DNA of 64,000 bases from Vanilla planifolia (taxonomy: Eukaryota > Streptophyta > Magnoliopsida > Asparagales > Orchidaceae). The stretch is taken from positions 248,902 through 312,901 of the forward strand of contig JAIUJO010000187.1 in assembly GCA_023846275.1 (NCBI GenBank), read 5' to 3'. A model generated the notes under the pieces. The model worked only from the letters and a program-made list of their open reading frames with translations. It was not told the DNA's origin and ran no database searches. Positions 62,011 to 64,000 of this stretch are shown here, piece after piece. Every line of letters starts with the position of its first letter. Position 1 is the stretch's first letter. Position numbers and translations under genes: made by a program.

Positions 62011-63389
62011 CATTAAAAGTCTAATCAATCACTCCCTTATATGTGATTTAAGCCATAGCTAGAGCATAACTACCAATATTGTTTGACATGGCTTTTCTTG
62101 TGGACTACTCTGATAGATATGCAGTCAAAGTTCTCTAATTGATTGATCTCATAAGAGCTTTAGAATCATGACATAAGTGATACTCAAAAGAAGCACCAAG
62201 GAAACTAACATAAAGGTTTTATTGTCACAAAACAATTGCTTCCATTTCCATGTATACAATAATCTCTCCCTCTTGATGATGACAAATCTAATGACAAAAT
62301 AATGAATTGAAAAGATATAAATCATGGGAGCATACAAATAATCCCTATACATTCTTGCTCTAAATTAATATATGAAATTTATATGATTATACCTCAAATT
62401 TTAGATGAAATGAATGTTTTTCATTTCACACATATCATTCTCCTATTATCATGCATAGAAAAATAAAACAAAAGTAAAAGATGCAAAAAAGGGGTGCACA
62501 TAATGTTCTAGTCTCTATCAAAACAAATTATTTCTTTAATTACAATTATTGAACGTTTTAATAAAGAAATATCAAAGGTACAATAAACTAAAAAACTTGC
62601 TAACTCTCCTTGAAATGTATCATACACTCCCCTATGTTCTAGGACTAGATTCTGATCGATTTTTAGTCACTAAAAAAGTTTAATCATTTTTAAGAACAAT
62701 GCGAACTTGTGAAGGGTTTCAATAGGTAGTGATTTGTTAAGTATAACTTGATATTCTTGCAAGCAACACTTCATCACAAAATCTATTTATAAGAAGAAAT
62801 AATAAAATTAGAATTTTTAAAAATTGTTCTAATTTTTAAATAAATCTCTGGGTTTTACTCACAATTAGGTTCATCCTTAATTTCTAACAAATCAATTAAG
62901 AGCTTAACATGTATGAAGAACATATATCATAACAAGCAATATCTTAAATTCTTTAAACTTCTATTTATAGAATTAATAACATACATCATTAAAAAAAGTA
63001 TATTCACTTTCATCACATGTGACCCTTAGTTCAACAAAGTCCACATGACTTGAATGACACACAAATAGATTCATATTTGTTGGAAAAATACCTAAATTAT
63101 ACAAGTACAAAACCATCATTATCTTGTTATTTATGGGAACAAATCAAAAACATCATAGTCTTGAAATTTTCATCTTCCAAAAATCCTTCAAAGCTAACAT
63201 TTAACATTTAAGCTAAATATGGAAATTGGATCTAAAGAATTTTCCTAAATAGATATTAAACAAATCTTCCTATGTTACAAAGAAGATTAAATTACAAATC
63301 TTAAATATAAGGAACACTCACATCTTGCAAGTGAGTTACATGTAAACACATGAGGCAAAGCTCGTCTCTGTAGGCCTTAATTTTGTAGA
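62011..63389. other. Spacer between the two copia gag-type segments
   Basis: It is probably further copia-derived sequence on the reverse strand (a 67-codon open piece at 62,149-62,352 with Glu/Lys-rich frames next to it), but no landmark could be fixed. No repeat of this spacer is present in the window. Confidence 0.4.
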
Positions 63390-64000
63390 TACACAAATAT
63401 GACTTCCTAAGCTTTAAAATTTGGAACTCAAACCATCATGGGTTTAATTGTAATATTGTGTGATTGTGGTGCTTTTACATATGCATTTTTCAAACATGTT
63501 CCCTTGAGAATCCAATCATTTTTATCCTACTTCAAATAGATGAATTTCATAATTTTCTTATCATAACAAATATGATCATTCCTATAATGATAATTACATA
63601 CCAAAAAAGATTTAGAATCAAAATGTAAACTATATATACTTGCATTATTTATTATCACTTAGTTATATGATAAAGCTTGTTTATGTATATGTGGAATATA
63701 ATAGCTTCTATTATCATTCACATGCACATTTGAACATTTTAATCTATATTTTTAAGTTGAATGATATGCAACATTAGAATCCACATTCACAACACAATTT
63801 TTCTATGCATATCAGTAAAAAAATATTGCATGCAAGGGCACATGTGAAAGAGCATAAGCATAACAAGTAAAGGAACTTGAAGATACACTGAACATTTCTT
63901 ACAAATAATTTAACTACTTTTCTATGAAGAAAATATTTTTTTACTTCATCTGTCAAAATATTGTTTTATTTTCTTAAACAAATAACTAAAATTTTAAGGA
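63390..64000 (-). mobile_element. Copia gag-type segment, reverse strand, copy 2, cut by the window end
   Basis: The reverse frame at about 63,400-63,450 reads 'IKPMMVWVPNFKA', matching the 'K-x-x-W-V-P-K' stretch at the gag/protease boundary of long-LTR plant copia elements. The same kind of segment is seen in the forward copia element near 16,770. To the right, reverse frames are Cys/His/Lys-rich as around a zinc knuckle. It pairs with copy 1 about 1,990 bp to the left and runs to the window edge. It is a broken fossil. Confidence 0.6.

Noticed and set aside
1-64000. CRISPR array, tRNA, rRNA or organelle DNA insertion
   Set aside because: I saw no short regularly spaced identical repeats, no tRNA-like cloverleaf consensus and no GC-richer block typical of rRNA or plastid sequence.

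Overview
The window looks like old, gene-free repeat DNA from a large plant nuclear genome. It is very AT-rich throughout, and CpG looks scarce while TG, CA and TA are common. No open frame is longer than 107 codons. Every coding similarity I could recognise belongs to plant-type transposable elements: Ty1/copia and Ty3/gypsy (including a chromovirus) with initiator-Met-tRNA type primer sites, and L1-type LINEs. I see no host gene, tRNA, rRNA, organelle insert or CRISPR. The AT-richness and loss of CpG suggest long decay under cytosine methylation. A big seed-plant genome fits, but the species cannot be read from this sequence.

Layout. (1) 1 to about 15,115: a diverged tandem satellite with a basic unit of about 400-420 bp. 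Between about 6,545 and 11,560 it is organised as a higher-order repeat of about 1.37 kb, present 3.6 times. (2) 15,121-20,335: a forward Ty1/copia fossil whose 5' LTR survives only as its last 150 bp, abutting the satellite. (3) 21,270-25,010: a forward Ty3/gypsy chromovirus fossil with gag, RT, RNase H, integrase and a chromodomain-like tail in the usual order. (4) 26,014 to about 28,395: a probable second forward gypsy fragment. (5) 28,900-31,150: a reverse-strand LINE ORF2 (endonuclease and RT). (6) 34,430-35,620: an A-rich repeat with a second copy at 57,600-58,650. (7) 36,160-36,690: a reverse-strand gypsy RT/RNase H fragment. (8) 39,890-47,895: a reverse-strand Ty1/copia fossil with both LTRs, primer site, gag, protease, integrase and RT. 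(9) 47,896-54,445: two copies of a long direct repeat around a piece of LINE RNase H. (10) 59,122-59,392: a short LTR-like unit with its own polypurine tract. (11) 61,400-64,000: two copies, about 1.99 kb apart, of a reverse-strand copia gag-type segment, the second running off the window.

The parts do not work together as a gene system. They record successive insertions and satellite amplification followed by long neutral decay. The least explained items are the satellite with its 1.37 kb higher-order structure, the A-rich repeat pair 23 kb apart, and the direct repeat at 47.9-54.4 kb. All similarities were judged by eye; no alignment or database search was run.
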